Assembly (NCBI GenBank): GCA_045807745.1
Contig: JBJMGT010000030.1
Span: 62,001 to 126,000 of the forward strand
DNA: 64,000 bases
From: QHXQ01 sp045807745
GTDB lineage: Bacteria > Acidobacteriota > Blastocatellia > Pyrinomonadales > Pyrinomonadaceae
Direction of reading: 5' to 3'
The notes under the pieces were generated by a model, which saw only the letters and a list, made by a program, of their open reading frames with translations, was not told the origin of the DNA and did not search any database. Below, one piece after another: positions 36,041 through 44,216 of this stretch; within the stretch, counting starts at the first letter, position 1; each line of letters opens with the position of its first letter. A program made the translations under genes and the position numbers.

Positions 36041-38098
36041 ATGCTTCGCCCACGCCTCGGTCTGTGTCTGCTCGCGCTCGTCTGCGCGGCATCCTACGCA
36101 CGCGCCCAAAGCTTCACGCTCGAACAAGTCATGCGCTCGCCGTTCCCTTCAGAGCCGACGGTCTCTCGGCAGGGCGACCGCGTGGCATGGGTCTTCGATG
36201 CCGAAGGGCGGCGCAACATCTGGCTCGCCGAAGCACCCGCCTTTCGTGCGCGTCAACTGACGCGCTACACGGCAGACGACGGCCAAGAGATCACGGCGCT
36301 CAAGTTTTCGCCGGGCGGCACACAGATCGCTTACGTGCGTGGCGGCGATAAGAATCAAGCTGGCGAAGTGCCAAACCCGACAAGCGATCCGGCGGGCGCG
36401 AAACAGGAAGTGTGGCTCGTCGAGACGCGCACAGGCAACACCGTCAGACTCGGTGAAGGCTCAGAGCCGATGTTCTCGCCGGCCGGCGATACGGTGATCT
36501 TCAGTCGCGATGATCATGCATGGGTCGTGCCCGTGCAGGGCGGCAAAGAGCGTAAGCTGTTCGAGATGCGCGGCGCGGTCGGTGCGCCCGTCTGGTCGCC
36601 CGACGGCGCGTCGCTCGCTTTCGTCTCGGCGCGTGGCGACCACTCCTTTATCTCGATCTATGAACCGCGCGCAGGGCGTCTGCGCGTACTGCAACCGAGC
36701 GTGGATCGCGACGTTGCGCCGCGCTGGTCGCCCGACTCGCGCCGCCTCGCCTTCCTACGCCTCTACAACATCGCCGACACTTACTCGAACGACCGCGAGC
36801 GCGTCACGCCTTGGGGCATCTGGGTCGTCGATGCGCAGACAGGCGACGGCAAACAGGTCTGGCAGTCGGGGCAGAGCGAGTTGGACTCGTTCTCAAGTTT
36901 TGGCGATGACGAGTTCTTTCGCTGGGTCGCGGGTGAGCGCATCGTCTTTCGTTCCGAGCGCGACGGCTGGTCGCACGTCTATTCGATCTCCGCGCGCGGC
37001 GGCGACGCCATCTTACTTACGCCCGGCAACTACGAAGTCGAGAACATCACCTACACGCCGGACAACAAGGACATCATCTTCGCGGCGAACAAGGACGACA
37101 TTGATCGGCGTCATCTATGGCGCGTCGCAGTGGACGGCGGCGCGGTGCAGGCCGTAACGAAGGGCGAGGGCATCGAGATGGAGCCGCGCGTCGTCGGCAC
37201 CAAACTCGTCTGCTTCCATTCGACGGCGCGCGATCCGTTCCTGCCTTACGTCGCCAATCTCGATGGCTCGGCCATGCGCCCGCTCGCGCCGCAAGCTTTG
37301 CCCGCAGAGTTTCCCGCGTCCCAACTCGTCGTGCCCGAACAGGTCATCTTCAAAGCGGCCGACGGCACGGAGATTCACGGGCAGTTGTTCAAGCCGCATA
37401 ACGCGCAGGGCAAACTGCCGGCGGTCGTCTTCATGCACGGCGGCCCCGTGCGGCAGATGCTTCTGGGCTGGCATTATCTTTACTACTATCACAACTCTTA
37501 CGCCTTCAATCAATATCTCGCCAGTCGCGGCTACGCGGTGCTCTCGGTCAACTATCGCAGCGGTATCGGCTACGGGCGCGCGTTCCGCGAAGCGCAACAC
37601 CGCGGCGCGCGCGGCGCAAGCGAGTATCAAGACATCGTCGCGGCCGGGAAATTCCTGCGCGCACGCGACGACATGGACGGCAAGCGCATCGGGCTTTGGG
37701 GCGGCTCTTACGGCGGCTATCTGACGGCGTTGGGGCTGGCGCGCGATTCCGATCTGTTCGCGGCTGGTGTTGATCTGCACGGCGTACACGATTGGAGTCA
37801 GATCGTTGCAGGCTTGCGTGTGCCGCTCGACTCGGCCGAGCGGGCGAAACTGGCGCGCGAGTCGTCGCCCATCTCTGCGGTCAACAAATGGAAGTCGCCC
37901 GTGCTGCTCATTCACGGCGATGATGATCGCAACGTCGCCTTCAGTCAGACGGTGCTGCTCGTGCGTCGCCTGCGCGAGCAAGGCGTCGAGTTTGAGCAAC
38001 TGATCTTCCCGGACGAGATACACGACTTCCTCCGCCATCAAGACTGGCTGCGCGCTTATCATGCAGCGTCAGACTTCTTTGATCGAAAGCTGAAATGA
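36041..38098 (+). CDS. Secreted S9 family peptidase (prolyl oligopeptidase / DPP IV type)
   Basis: The open frame extends upstream, but ATG 36041 has ggagg 4 nt before it and starts a signal peptide (LRPRLGLCLLALVCAASYARA), giving 685 aa. Residues about 30-400 are TolB/DPP-like propeller blades (FSPGGTQIAYVRGG, WSPDGASLAFVSARGD). The alpha/beta hydrolase domain carries GGSYGG with Ser556, HGDDDRNVAF with the acid, and DEIHDF with the catalytic His. It cleaves peptides, typically after proline or small residues, in the periplasm. A second S9 gene follows on the same strand after a strong palindrome. Confidence 0.85.
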   Translation: MLRPRLGLCLLALVCAASYARAQSFTLEQVMRSPFPSEPTVSRQGDRVAWVFDAEGRRNIWLAEAPAFRARQLTRYTADDGQEITALKFSPGGTQIAYVRGGDKNQAGEVPNPTSDPAGAKQEVWLVETRTGNTVRLGEGSEPMFSPAGDTVIFSRDDHAWVVPVQGGKERKLFEMRGAVGAPVWSPDGASLAFVSARGDHSFISIYEPRAGRLRVLQPSVDRDVAPRWSPDSRRLAFLRLYNIADTYSNDRERVTPWGIWVVDAQTGDGKQVWQSGQSELDSFSSFGDDEFFRWVAGERIVFRSERDGWSHVYSISARGGDAILLTPGNYEVENITYTPDNKDIIFAANKDDIDRRHLWRVAVDGGAVQAVTKGEGIEMEPRVVGTKLVCFHSTARDPFLPYVANLDGSAMRPLAPQALPAEFPASQLVVPEQVIFKAADGTEIHGQLFKPHNAQGKLPAVVFMHGGPVRQMLLGWHYLYYYHNSYAFNQYLASRGYAVLSVNYRSGIGYGRAFREAQHRGARGASEYQDIVAAGKFLRARDDMDGKRIGLWGGSYGGYLTALGLARDSDLFAAGVDLHGVHDWSQIVAGLRVPLDSAERAKLARESSPISAVNKWKSPVLLIHGDDDRNVAFSQTVLLVRRLREQGVEFEQLIFPDEIHDFLRHQDWLRAYHAASDFFDRKLK

Positions 38099-38100
38099 AA

Positions 38101-38178
38101 AGTCAGAACCGCCTGCGGTAGCGGGCGGGTCTATATTGCGTTAGCTCGACCCGCCCGCTACCGCAGGCGGTTCTGACT
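38101..38178. repeat. Perfect 30-bp inverted repeat between two S9 peptidase genes (REP-like)
   Basis: The arms 38101-38130 and 38149-38178 are perfect reverse complements, with an 18-nt loop. The core ccgcctgcggtagcgggc resembles the palindrome at 35407-35464. It starts 2 nt after the upstream stop and ends 15 nt before the next ATG, filling the whole gap. It may block co-transcription or protect the upstream mRNA, and probably belongs to a dispersed family. Confidence 0.85.
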
Positions 38179-38193
38179 TCTTTGGAGCCTGCC

Positions 38194-40200
38194 ATGTTGA
38201 AACGAGCTTTGTTCGCTATTGCTCTGTGTGTCGTCGCTTGCGTGCTGGTGCGCGCGTATGAAGGGAAACGGCTGACGATTGAGGACGCGTTGGCGTTTGT
38301 GGACGTGGGCGCGCCGCAGTGGTCGCCGGACGGGAAGTGGATTGCGTTCACCGTCACCGAATGGAATCGCAAAGAGGATCGGCGCGACAGTCACATCTAT
38401 CTGGTGGCGGCGGAGGGCGGGCCGCCCATCAAGCTGACGAACGGCGAGCGCGGCGAGTCGCAACCACAGTGGTCGCCCGATGGCACGCGTATCGCCTTCC
38501 TCGCCAACCGCGACGTGCCAGCGGCGGGCGCGCCCGTCGCCGGCGGGCGCAATCAGGTCTGGCTCATCAACGCGCACGGCGGCGAGGCGGAGAAGTTGAC
38601 GGACGAGGAGGCGGGCGTCTCGCAGTTTCGCTGGTCACCAGACGGCAAGCAGATCGCTTATGTCGTGCGCGACACGCCGCAGGACAAAGCGGAGCGCGAC
38701 AAACGCAAGAAGGATAAGTTCGACGCCATCGTCGTCGATAGCGATTTCATCTACTCGCATCTGTGGGCCATCGGCGTCGCCGACAAGAAGAAGCGACGCG
38801 TGACCGAAGGCAAGTTCACCGCGTCCGATCCGCAGTGGTCGCCGGACGGTGCGAAGCTCGCTTTCGTCGCCGCCAAACTCGGCGCGCAGGAGTCGAGCTT
38901 CACGGACATCGCGGAGGATCGCAACACGGACATCTACGTCGCGCCGGCCGCCGGCGGACAGCCGCGCCAACTGACCACGAATCTCGGCCCCGACGAAGCG
39001 CCGCGCTGGGCGCGCGACGGCCGGCAACTCGCTTACCTGGCCAGCGCCGATCCGATGTCGTGGGCGGAGAAGACTGATTTGATGATCGTTGATGTCGCAG
39101 GCGGCCCGCCACGCAATTTGACGGGCGGTTACCCGGACTCGATCAACGGTACGCCCAAGTGGTCGCCCGACGGTCGGATGATCTACGCGCCCGGCATGAA
39201 CGGCGTCTATGGGCAACTGCTGCGCGTCGCGGTCGCGGGCGGCGAGCCGCAGCCTGTGTTCGAGAGTCGCGGCGCGTACAACTATGTCGAGCTTGCGCCC
39301 GATGGCCAATCGCTTGTCTTCGCCTTTAACGATGCGAAAGCGCCCAACAATCTCTGGGTCGCGCCCGCTTCGGGGCAGAACGCGAAGCAGTTGACATTCT
39401 TCAATCAGCAGGTCAAAGAGTACACGCTTGCGGACACTGAAGTGCTCAAGTGGCCAGCGCCGGACGGGCTTGAGATCGAGGGCTTACTGGTCAAGCCCGT
39501 CGGCTATGTGTCCGGTCGCCGCTATCCGACGATCTTGTTGATTCACGGCGGGCCATACGGGCAGTTCTCGTTTGGCTACAACCGCAGCGCGCAGCTTTAC
39601 GCCGCGCATGGTTACGCCGTTTTGATGCCGAACCCGCGCGGCTCAACCGGCTACGGGCACAAGTTCGAGACGGCGAACCTGCGCGATTGGGGCGGCAAGG
39701 ATTATCAAGACTTGATGGCCGGCGTGGATGAAGTGATCAAACGCGGCGTGGCCGACGCGGATCGACTGGCCGTGTTGGGCGGCTCATACGGCGGCTTCAT
39801 GACCTTCTGGACGATCACGCAGACCAACCGCTTCAAGTGCGCCATCGGCCACGCCGGCATCAGCGATTGGTATGGTTTCTTCGGCCAGACGGACGTGCCC
39901 GACCTGATGACCTACGGGCTTGGGGGCTTGCCGTGGACGGCGCGCGAGAGTTACGCGAAGTGGTCGCCGATGACTTACGTGGATCGCGTCAAGACGCCGA
40001 TCATGATCACGCACGGCGAACAGGATCGCCGCGTGCCGATTCAGCAGGGCGAATTGTATTATCGCGCGCTCCGGCGGCGCGGCGTCGAAGTGGTCTTCGT
40101 GCGCTATCCGCGCGAGCCGCACAGCATCTCCGAGCCGAATCACCAGATCGATTTAGCGAACCGGCAACTCGCGTGGCTCGACAAGCATTTGCAAAAATAG
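38194..40200 (+). CDS. Secreted S9 family peptidase (acylaminoacyl-peptidase-like)
   Basis: The 668-aa protein starts at ATG 38194 (a TTG lies 12 nt upstream), with a ggag just before it. A signal peptide (KRALFAIALCVVACVLVRA) leads into WSPDGK-type propeller blades (APQWSPDGKWIAFTV, QPQWSPDGTRIAFLA, APRWARDGRQLAYLA). The hydrolase domain has IHGGPYGQF (oxyanion region), GGSYGGF with Ser531, HGEQDRRVPI and EPHSISEP with the catalytic His. The KDYQDLMAGVDEVI segment is typical of acylaminoacyl peptidases. It is related to, but not a recent copy of, the preceding S9 gene. Confidence 0.85.
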   Translation: MLKRALFAIALCVVACVLVRAYEGKRLTIEDALAFVDVGAPQWSPDGKWIAFTVTEWNRKEDRRDSHIYLVAAEGGPPIKLTNGERGESQPQWSPDGTRIAFLANRDVPAAGAPVAGGRNQVWLINAHGGEAEKLTDEEAGVSQFRWSPDGKQIAYVVRDTPQDKAERDKRKKDKFDAIVVDSDFIYSHLWAIGVADKKKRRVTEGKFTASDPQWSPDGAKLAFVAAKLGAQESSFTDIAEDRNTDIYVAPAAGGQPRQLTTNLGPDEAPRWARDGRQLAYLASADPMSWAEKTDLMIVDVAGGPPRNLTGGYPDSINGTPKWSPDGRMIYAPGMNGVYGQLLRVAVAGGEPQPVFESRGAYNYVELAPDGQSLVFAFNDAKAPNNLWVAPASGQNAKQLTFFNQQVKEYTLADTEVLKWPAPDGLEIEGLLVKPVGYVSGRRYPTILLIHGGPYGQFSFGYNRSAQLYAAHGYAVLMPNPRGSTGYGHKFETANLRDWGGKDYQDLMAGVDEVIKRGVADADRLAVLGGSYGGFMTFWTITQTNRFKCAIGHAGISDWYGFFGQTDVPDLMTYGLGGLPWTARESYAKWSPMTYVDRVKTPIMITHGEQDRRVPIQQGELYYRALRRRGVEVVFVRYPREPHSISEPNHQIDLANRQLAWLDKHLQK

Positions 40201-40221
40201 CTGAGCGCGGTTTTGTTGCGG

Positions 40222-40662
40222 CTATGCAGTTGCTTTGGCGGCTGGCAGGCTGGTTGTGGCAATGGTTTTAGCCAGCAGCTTTTGGAGGATCTCTTGCAGT
40301 TCGCCGAGGTCAAACGGCTTGGTCAGGTAATCCGAGTAACCCGCCCCCAGTTCGTCCACATGTAAATAGAATTTGATAGCGCGCAGCCCATCGTTTGAAC
40401 TGGTCAGGACCGGCACGTGTTGCAGTCCCGGCGACATGCGGATCAGTTTGATGGCCTCCAACACGTCGAGGCGGGTGAGACTTAAGTCGAGCAAGATCAC
40501 ATCCGGCAGCTCGCGCTGAGCCAGCATGACGGCCTCCAGCGCATCAACCGCTTCGACGATGCGATAGCCCGCCAACTCAAGGAAGCTGTGCAGCACGTAG
40601 CGCACGGCTTCGTCGCCTTCAGCCAACAGCACTTTGTGTAGGCTTATATTTTGTTCAGGCAT
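40222..40662 (-). CDS. Single-domain response regulator with atypical acidic pocket
   Basis: The product is 146 aa from ATG 40662. The receiver fold has the phospho-acceptor in DVILLDLS, Thr in VPVLTSS and Lys in DYLTKPF. In the metal-binding pocket after beta-1, the usual ED/DD pair reads E-G (LLAEGDEAVR), so one Mg-coordinating acid is missing. It has no output domain, so it likely works by protein-protein contact or phosphorelay. No kinase is adjacent. It is convergent with the S9 gene. A hairpin lies upstream at 40731-40764. Confidence 0.7.
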   Translation of the reverse strand: MPEQNISLHKVLLAEGDEAVRYVLHSFLELAGYRIVEAVDALEAVMLAQRELPDVILLDLSLTRLDVLEAIKLIRMSPGLQHVPVLTSSNDGLRAIKFYLHVDELGAGYSDYLTKPFDLGELQEILQKLLAKTIATTSLPAAKATA

Positions 40663-40730
40663 CTGGGCCTTACTATTTGAGCTAAAGCGGGGCCCCACGA
40701 CGCGTGAATCAGCTATTGGTAATAGGTCCG

Positions 40731-40764
40731 GGCCAAGTGCCAAGGGGCACACGGGCACTTGGCC
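40731..40764. repeat. 11-bp inverted repeat upstream of the receiver gene
   Basis: Perfect arms ggccaagtgcc (40731-40741) and ggcacttggcc (40754-40764), with a 12-nt loop. They lie between a PEP-CTERM gene's 3' end and the receiver gene, both on the minus strand. It could be a terminator of the PEP-CTERM gene or an operator. No U-tract follows. Confidence 0.5.
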
Positions 40765-40862
40765 GCAGGACAGACTTATTACTCGATACGTGCGCCGCGT
40801 GCAGCGGCTCAGCGAGCAGCGCACGCAACTCAATTAGCGTTTGTCGCGGCCGCACTCCAATC

Positions 40863-41573
40863 CTACTGAAGCGAGTCCTTCAGGACTTTGCGGCGACGAC
40901 GCAGCCGACCGACTACGCCGACAAGACCAGTGCCGAGCAATAGCATGGTGGTCGGCTCAGGCGTAGCGGCACCCGTCTGCGAAGCGCTGGTGATCTGCCC
41001 TGTTAATGCAATCGTCGCGCCGCCAACCACTGTTACATCGTTGACCGAAAAGAGGAACGACCCGGTCTGTGTTGCTCCATTCCCGAAAGAGAATGTGTAC
41101 AAGCGCGGCGTATTGTCGAAATTAATGAGCACCCCGCCATTGCCGTCGGACGTTGCACTGCCGGACAACAAGGCGAAGAACGTCCCACCGCCCCCGGTCG
41201 TATTCGGCGGGAGGGTGAAGGTCACACGCAGGTTGAACGACTGCCCGGTATAGTTCACCAGTGAGCTACCGAGCGTGAACGAGCCGAGGTTATTGATGTT
41301 CTGCGTGCCCGGCGGTTGACCCGTGTTGCCGATACCGAGAAAACCGCCTGACGTTGTGCCGCTGAACGTCGAGTTGTTATAGACGAGCGAAAAGAGCGAC
41401 GCCGTCTGCTGATCCGCGGTCGTCGGCGGGCTACATTCACCGAAGCAGCCGTTAGTGTAGCCGGCGACCGACACTTCGCCGGCGCGCGCCGCCTGCTGCC
41501 CGGCCGCAAAGATAACCAAGAGTGCGAGACTCAGCACAAGTGGTTTGAGTAGCTTGCAAGTGCATGCGAACAT
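40863..41573 (-). CDS. PEP-CTERM sorting-domain exoprotein (copy 1)
   Basis: The product is 236 aa from ATG 41573. It has a signal peptide (KPLVLSLALLVIFAAGQQAARA), a beta-rich body (VAGYTNGCFGE, YNNSTFSGTTSGGFLGIG, LRVTFTLPPNTTGGGG) and a C-terminal TPEPTTMLLLGTGLVGVVGRLRRRRK. That tail is a classical PEP-CTERM signal (PEP motif, hydrophobic helix, Arg cluster) processed by exosortase. It is closely related to the next gene upstream (41690-42400), so the two are tandem duplicates. The function of such exoproteins is unknown, often linked to biofilm or exopolysaccharide. The exosortase is not in the window. Confidence 0.85.
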   Translation of the reverse strand: MFACTCKLLKPLVLSLALLVIFAAGQQAARAGEVSVAGYTNGCFGECSPPTTADQQTASLFSLVYNNSTFSGTTSGGFLGIGNTGQPPGTQNINNLGSFTLGSSLVNYTGQSFNLRVTFTLPPNTTGGGGTFFALLSGSATSDGNGGVLINFDNTPRLYTFSFGNGATQTGSFLFSVNDVTVVGGATIALTGQITSASQTGAATPEPTTMLLLGTGLVGVVGRLRRRRKVLKDSLQ

Positions 41574-41636
41574 TGTTGCCTGACTCCTTCTAGTTCTAAT
41601 TCCTCGTTCAGCGCACTCAAAGTTGCACGCGCATTC

Positions 41637-41697
41637 GGGCCGGCGCAATGGGATGACGGGGACAATCGTCATCCCGTTGCGGGGCCGGTCTAAACCT
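41637..41697 (-). repeat. Structured hairpin after PEP-CTERM copy 2 (element 1)
   Basis: Reading the minus strand, the element starts at the stop codon of copy 2 (GTTTAGACCGG) and forms a stem ggatgacg / cgtcatcc with a short loop. An outer CCGGC/GCCGG stem encloses it. A second version at 42447-42506 has a different but still paired stem. A terminator or leader RNA structure is plausible. Confidence 0.6.
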
Positions 41698-42400
41698 TTG
41701 CTGTGCGGCGACGGCGACGGATGCCGCCGGCCAAGCCAGCGAGACCTGTGCCAAGCAGCAGCATGGTGGCCGGCTCAGGCGTAGCCGATGCTTGTGCGCC
41801 GGTGATCTGCCCGGTTATCTCGGCGACCTGACTGGGATTGATGGCCAGATCGTTGACGGCGAAGAAGAACGAGCCGTTTGTCGTCGTGCCGTTCGTGTTT
41901 GCAAACGAGAAGGTGAACAACTGCGGCGTGTTGTTGAAGTCGATAAAGACACCGCCGTTGCCCGTGCTGGTCACAGTGCCCGTCAGCGTAGCGCTGAAGA
42001 GCGATGAGCCGCCGCCGTTGATGCCGGTCGGGACGGTGAATGTTACCCGCAGTGTGAACGTGTTGCCGGTGTAAGTGGCTAACGAGTTCGCCAGCGAGAA
42101 CGCGCCCAAGTTATCGACGTTTTGGGTGGGCGGCGCGATCGGATTGCCGCCGAAGCCGAGGAAGCCGCCGGCGGTCGTGCCGGAGAACGTTGAGTTGACG
42201 TATTGCAAGCCGAACAGCGAAGCGGTCTGCGCCGCGCTGCTATTCGGTACGGGCGGCGGGTTGCAGTTGAAGCAACCGTTGGTGTAACCGGCGACAGCCA
42301 CTTCATCGGCGCGCGCGGTCTTCTGGCCGACGGCGAAGAGGGCGATGAGCGCAATGCCCAGCGCGAGTGGTTTGAGTAGTTTGAAGGTGAATGTCAACAT
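41690..42400 (-). CDS. PEP-CTERM sorting-domain exoprotein (copy 2)
   Basis: This 236-aa paralogue of the downstream gene has the same architecture. The signal peptide is KLLKPLALGIALIALFAVGQKTARA. The body shows VAGYTNGCFNCNPPP (the first protein has CFGECSPP), YVNSTFSGTTAGGFLGFG and LRVTFTVPTGINGGGS. The sorting tail is TPEPATMLLLGTGLAGLAGGIRRRRR. The conserved Cys pair near the N-terminus of both copies could form a disulfide. The gene is separated from copy 1 by element 1 and preceded by element 2, so duplication probably included the flanking hairpin. Confidence 0.85.
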   Translation of the reverse strand: MLTFTFKLLKPLALGIALIALFAVGQKTARADEVAVAGYTNGCFNCNPPPVPNSSAAQTASLFGLQYVNSTFSGTTAGGFLGFGGNPIAPPTQNVDNLGAFSLANSLATYTGNTFTLRVTFTVPTGINGGGSSLFSATLTGTVTSTGNGGVFIDFNNTPQLFTFSFANTNGTTTNGSFFFAVNDLAINPSQVAEITGQITGAQASATPEPATMLLLGTGLAGLAGGIRRRRRTAKV

Positions 42401-42446
42401 AAAGCTCTAACTCCTTTTACTGGGCACCACAGGTTGCGGGTAAGCT

Positions 42447-42506
42447 CAGACCGGGGACACGGAAGGACGAGGGCAATCGTCCTTCCGTAACGGGGCCGGT
42501 CTAAAC
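42447..42506 (-). repeat. Structured hairpin before PEP-CTERM copy 2 (element 2)
   Basis: It is the same layout as element 1: minus-strand AAAGGTTTAGACCGGCCCC, then a stem ggaaggacg / cgtccttcc, then an outer CCGGTCT closing AGACCGG. The inner stem differs from element 1 by paired changes. The leading AAAGGTTTAG equals the 3' end of copy 2's coding region, suggesting a remnant of another gene end. Confidence 0.6.
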
Positions 42507-42518
42507 CTTTATCAATGT

Positions 42519-42550
42519 GTCGTCATGACCACAGTAGTCATGACGGTCTA
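42519..42550 (-). terminator. Hairpin after the 78-aa ORF
   Basis: Perfect 9-bp arms cgtcatgac (42521-42529) and gtcatgacg (42537-42545) with a 7-nt loop. On the minus strand it is preceded by TAGACCG, as in the two neighbouring elements. It lies 14 nt after the stop of the small gene at 42564-42800 and could end its transcript. Confidence 0.5.
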
Positions 42551-42563
42551 GCACAAATCAGTG

Positions 42564-42800
42564 CTACGCTGGCCGCAAGGGGCCGGCGTAATACTCTGCC
42601 GTTGCAACGGGAGCCGCGTATGGCTCGCGCTTAAACGGCTCATAAGCTCTGGGCTTGGCTGGCGCAGGGCGGAAGAACAAGTGCAACAGGGTGTAGCAAG
42701 TTTCCCGCGAGCCGACGCCGACCTCGCGCCCATGCTCGTCTTGCAGCACGTACAAAATGCCGGTCTCATCCAGCGGGAACACCATTGGTTTAGAAGTCAT
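42564..42800 (-). CDS. Small hypothetical protein (78 aa)
   Basis: A ggagg 5 nt before the ATG supports translation. The first 40 residues read like a compact beta domain (MVFPLDETGILYVLQDEHGREVGVGSRETCYTLLHLF) and the rest is Pro/Ala/Tyr-rich. No family is recognised and no signal peptide is visible. It is followed by the zf-HC2-like gene's 3' side on the same strand and by a hairpin. Cytoplasmic function unknown. Confidence 0.55.
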   Translation of the reverse strand: MTSKPMVFPLDETGILYVLQDEHGREVGVGSRETCYTLLHLFFRPAPAKPRAYEPFKREPYAAPVATAEYYAGPLRPA

Positions 42801-42862
42801 GACCGCCTCCGGGGGGAAGGCCAGCGCGCCGGCCTGAAGTTATGCTGCGAGTCGTGAACAGT

Positions 42863-43144
42863 TCAGGCGGCTCGCAGCCGCTTGGTTTGGGGCGCAGTCG
42901 GCTGCGCGGGCAACTGCGCTGCCAGACACAGGATGGCCAACGGCACGGGCGGCGCGGCTAATTTCGCTGCTCCGGTTGTCGTCGGCGGGTGGGCGTAGAG
43001 CATCTGCCACTCGGCGCGACAGAAATCGCATTGTCCGAGGTGCGTGTGGACTGCATCCGCAGTTGCGCTTGAGAGCTGGTCGTTGCTGTAGGCCAACAGC
43101 GTCGCAGCGGTTGGGCAGAAGGCATGTTTACTGAATGGGGGCAT
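42863..43144 (-). CDS. Small zinc-finger (zf-HC2 / anti-sigma-like) protein
   Basis: The 93-aa product has H-x3-C-x2-C within AVHTHLGQCDFCRAEWQML (about residues 32-50), preceded by a helix (LLAYSNDQLSSATADAV). This is the layout of the ZAS/zf-HC2 domain of anti-sigma factors. The remaining Ala/Pro-rich tail has a modest hydrophobic stretch (PLAILCLAAQL) but no clear transmembrane helix. No sigma factor gene is adjacent, so a regulatory partner is unknown. About 370 nt upstream (43145-43511) carry no gene. Confidence 0.6.
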   Translation of the reverse strand: MPPFSKHAFCPTAATLLAYSNDQLSSATADAVHTHLGQCDFCRAEWQMLYAHPPTTTGAAKLAAPPVPLAILCLAAQLPAQPTAPQTKRLRAA

Positions 43145-43511
43145 CGGCTTCTCCTCACTATGCGCTTGCAGCAGTTGACGCGACCGGGCAGGCGGAAGAC
43201 TTGGGTCGCGTAGCGGCTCGGTTAAGTCAGAACTATTTGCGCGCTACTTTATACATAGCTCCGCCCGGCGCGCGCGCGTGGCGTTTGACCCTTTCTTGCT
43301 GTGACGCTCATACAGCTTGCGGGCGCATTAAGGCGTAGCAGTTGACCTATGCGTTGGCGTGTGCAGGCGGGACATTCGACCGGGACAGGCGCGGGGCAAG
43401 CACGCCCTTTGCGCTGGCAGGAGAGTGGATGGATGGATAGGCGTTAGCCGGCCCCGCTCCTGCAATTGCGAAAGTGGCGAGTTGGCTGACGAAAGTAGGG
43501 CGAGGTTGATG
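43145..43511. other. Intergenic region, nothing recognised
   Basis: This stretch lies between the zf-HC2-like gene's start and the 3' end of the LuxR-type regulator gene. It should hold the small gene's promoter and the end of the two-component transcript. I see no hairpin with a U-tract, no repeat and no coding bias. Confidence 0.4.
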
Positions 43512-44216
43512 TTAGGGATCGATCTTGTGTTCGAGGGCGAAGCCGAAGAGTTCCAGCCGGTTCTTCAAGCTGAGCTTGCTGTAGATTGACGAGAGATGAT
43601 TGCGGAGGGTTTTGTCGCCCATGTTCAGGTGCGCGGCCAACTCCCGGTTGGTTGCGCCGCGATATTTGATAATCGCCCCGATGACGACGCGCTCCTTCGT
43701 GGTCAGCGTGTCGATCATTTGCGCCAGCACCTCGTCGGCCTCTGATGTGCCGCCGCGCGCCATGGTCTCGAAGACACGCCCGGTCGCCGTTCGATCAAGC
43801 CACAACTCGCCGTCATGCACCTTCTCGATGGCTTTTAAGATCGTTTCGGCCGACTCAGCCTTGTAGACGAGGCCGCGCGCGCCTTTCAGGATGGCCGCAT
43901 CATGCAGCTTGGGGTCGCGCATGCCGGTCAGCACCAGCACACGCGTCTTGCACTCGTGCAGCAGCTCCGGTAGGAAGTCGAGGCTGTTCTCATCGCCTAG
44001 AGCGAGGTCGAGCAGGATCAAGTCGGGCCGCTGCTGGCGGGCCAGCGCAAAGGTCTCGGCGCGATCCGTCGCCTGCCCGACCACTTCCATGCGCGGGCGC
44101 GCGCCGTCAATCAACTGCGCCAGCCCCCACAGAATACTCTTGTGGTCGTCAACCAGCAGCACGCGGATCGGTTTTGCGTTTGGTGCGGACATAGAGATGT
44201 GTTGCTGTTCTATCAT
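43512..44216 (-). CDS. NarL/LuxR-family response regulator
   Basis: The start at ATG 44216 overlaps the kinase stop (ATGA), giving 234 aa; ATG 44192 is an alternative. The receiver domain has VLLVDDHKS, the phospho-acceptor in DLILLDLALGDE, VLVLTGM and VYKAES. The C-terminal LuxR-type HTH reads LTTKERVVIGAIIKYRGATNRELAAHLNMGDKTLRNHLSSIYSKL. It is the partner of the sensor kinase immediately upstream. Targets are unknown; the PEP-CTERM and zf-HC2 genes downstream on the same strand are candidates by proximity only. Confidence 0.85.
   Translation of the reverse strand: MIEQQHISMSAPNAKPIRVLLVDDHKSILWGLAQLIDGARPRMEVVGQATDRAETFALARQQRPDLILLDLALGDENSLDFLPELLHECKTRVLVLTGMRDPKLHDAAILKGARGLVYKAESAETILKAIEKVHDGELWLDRTATGRVFETMARGGTSEADEVLAQMIDTLTTKERVVIGAIIKYRGATNRELAAHLNMGDKTLRNHLSSIYSKLSLKNRLELFGFALEHKIDP

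Noticed and set aside
41637..42506. Possible cyclic-di-GMP riboswitch upstream of PEP-CTERM genes (GGTCTAAACC-like word)
   Set aside because: The resemblance is on the strand opposite the genes, and the conserved GEMM core and tetraloop receptor are absent.
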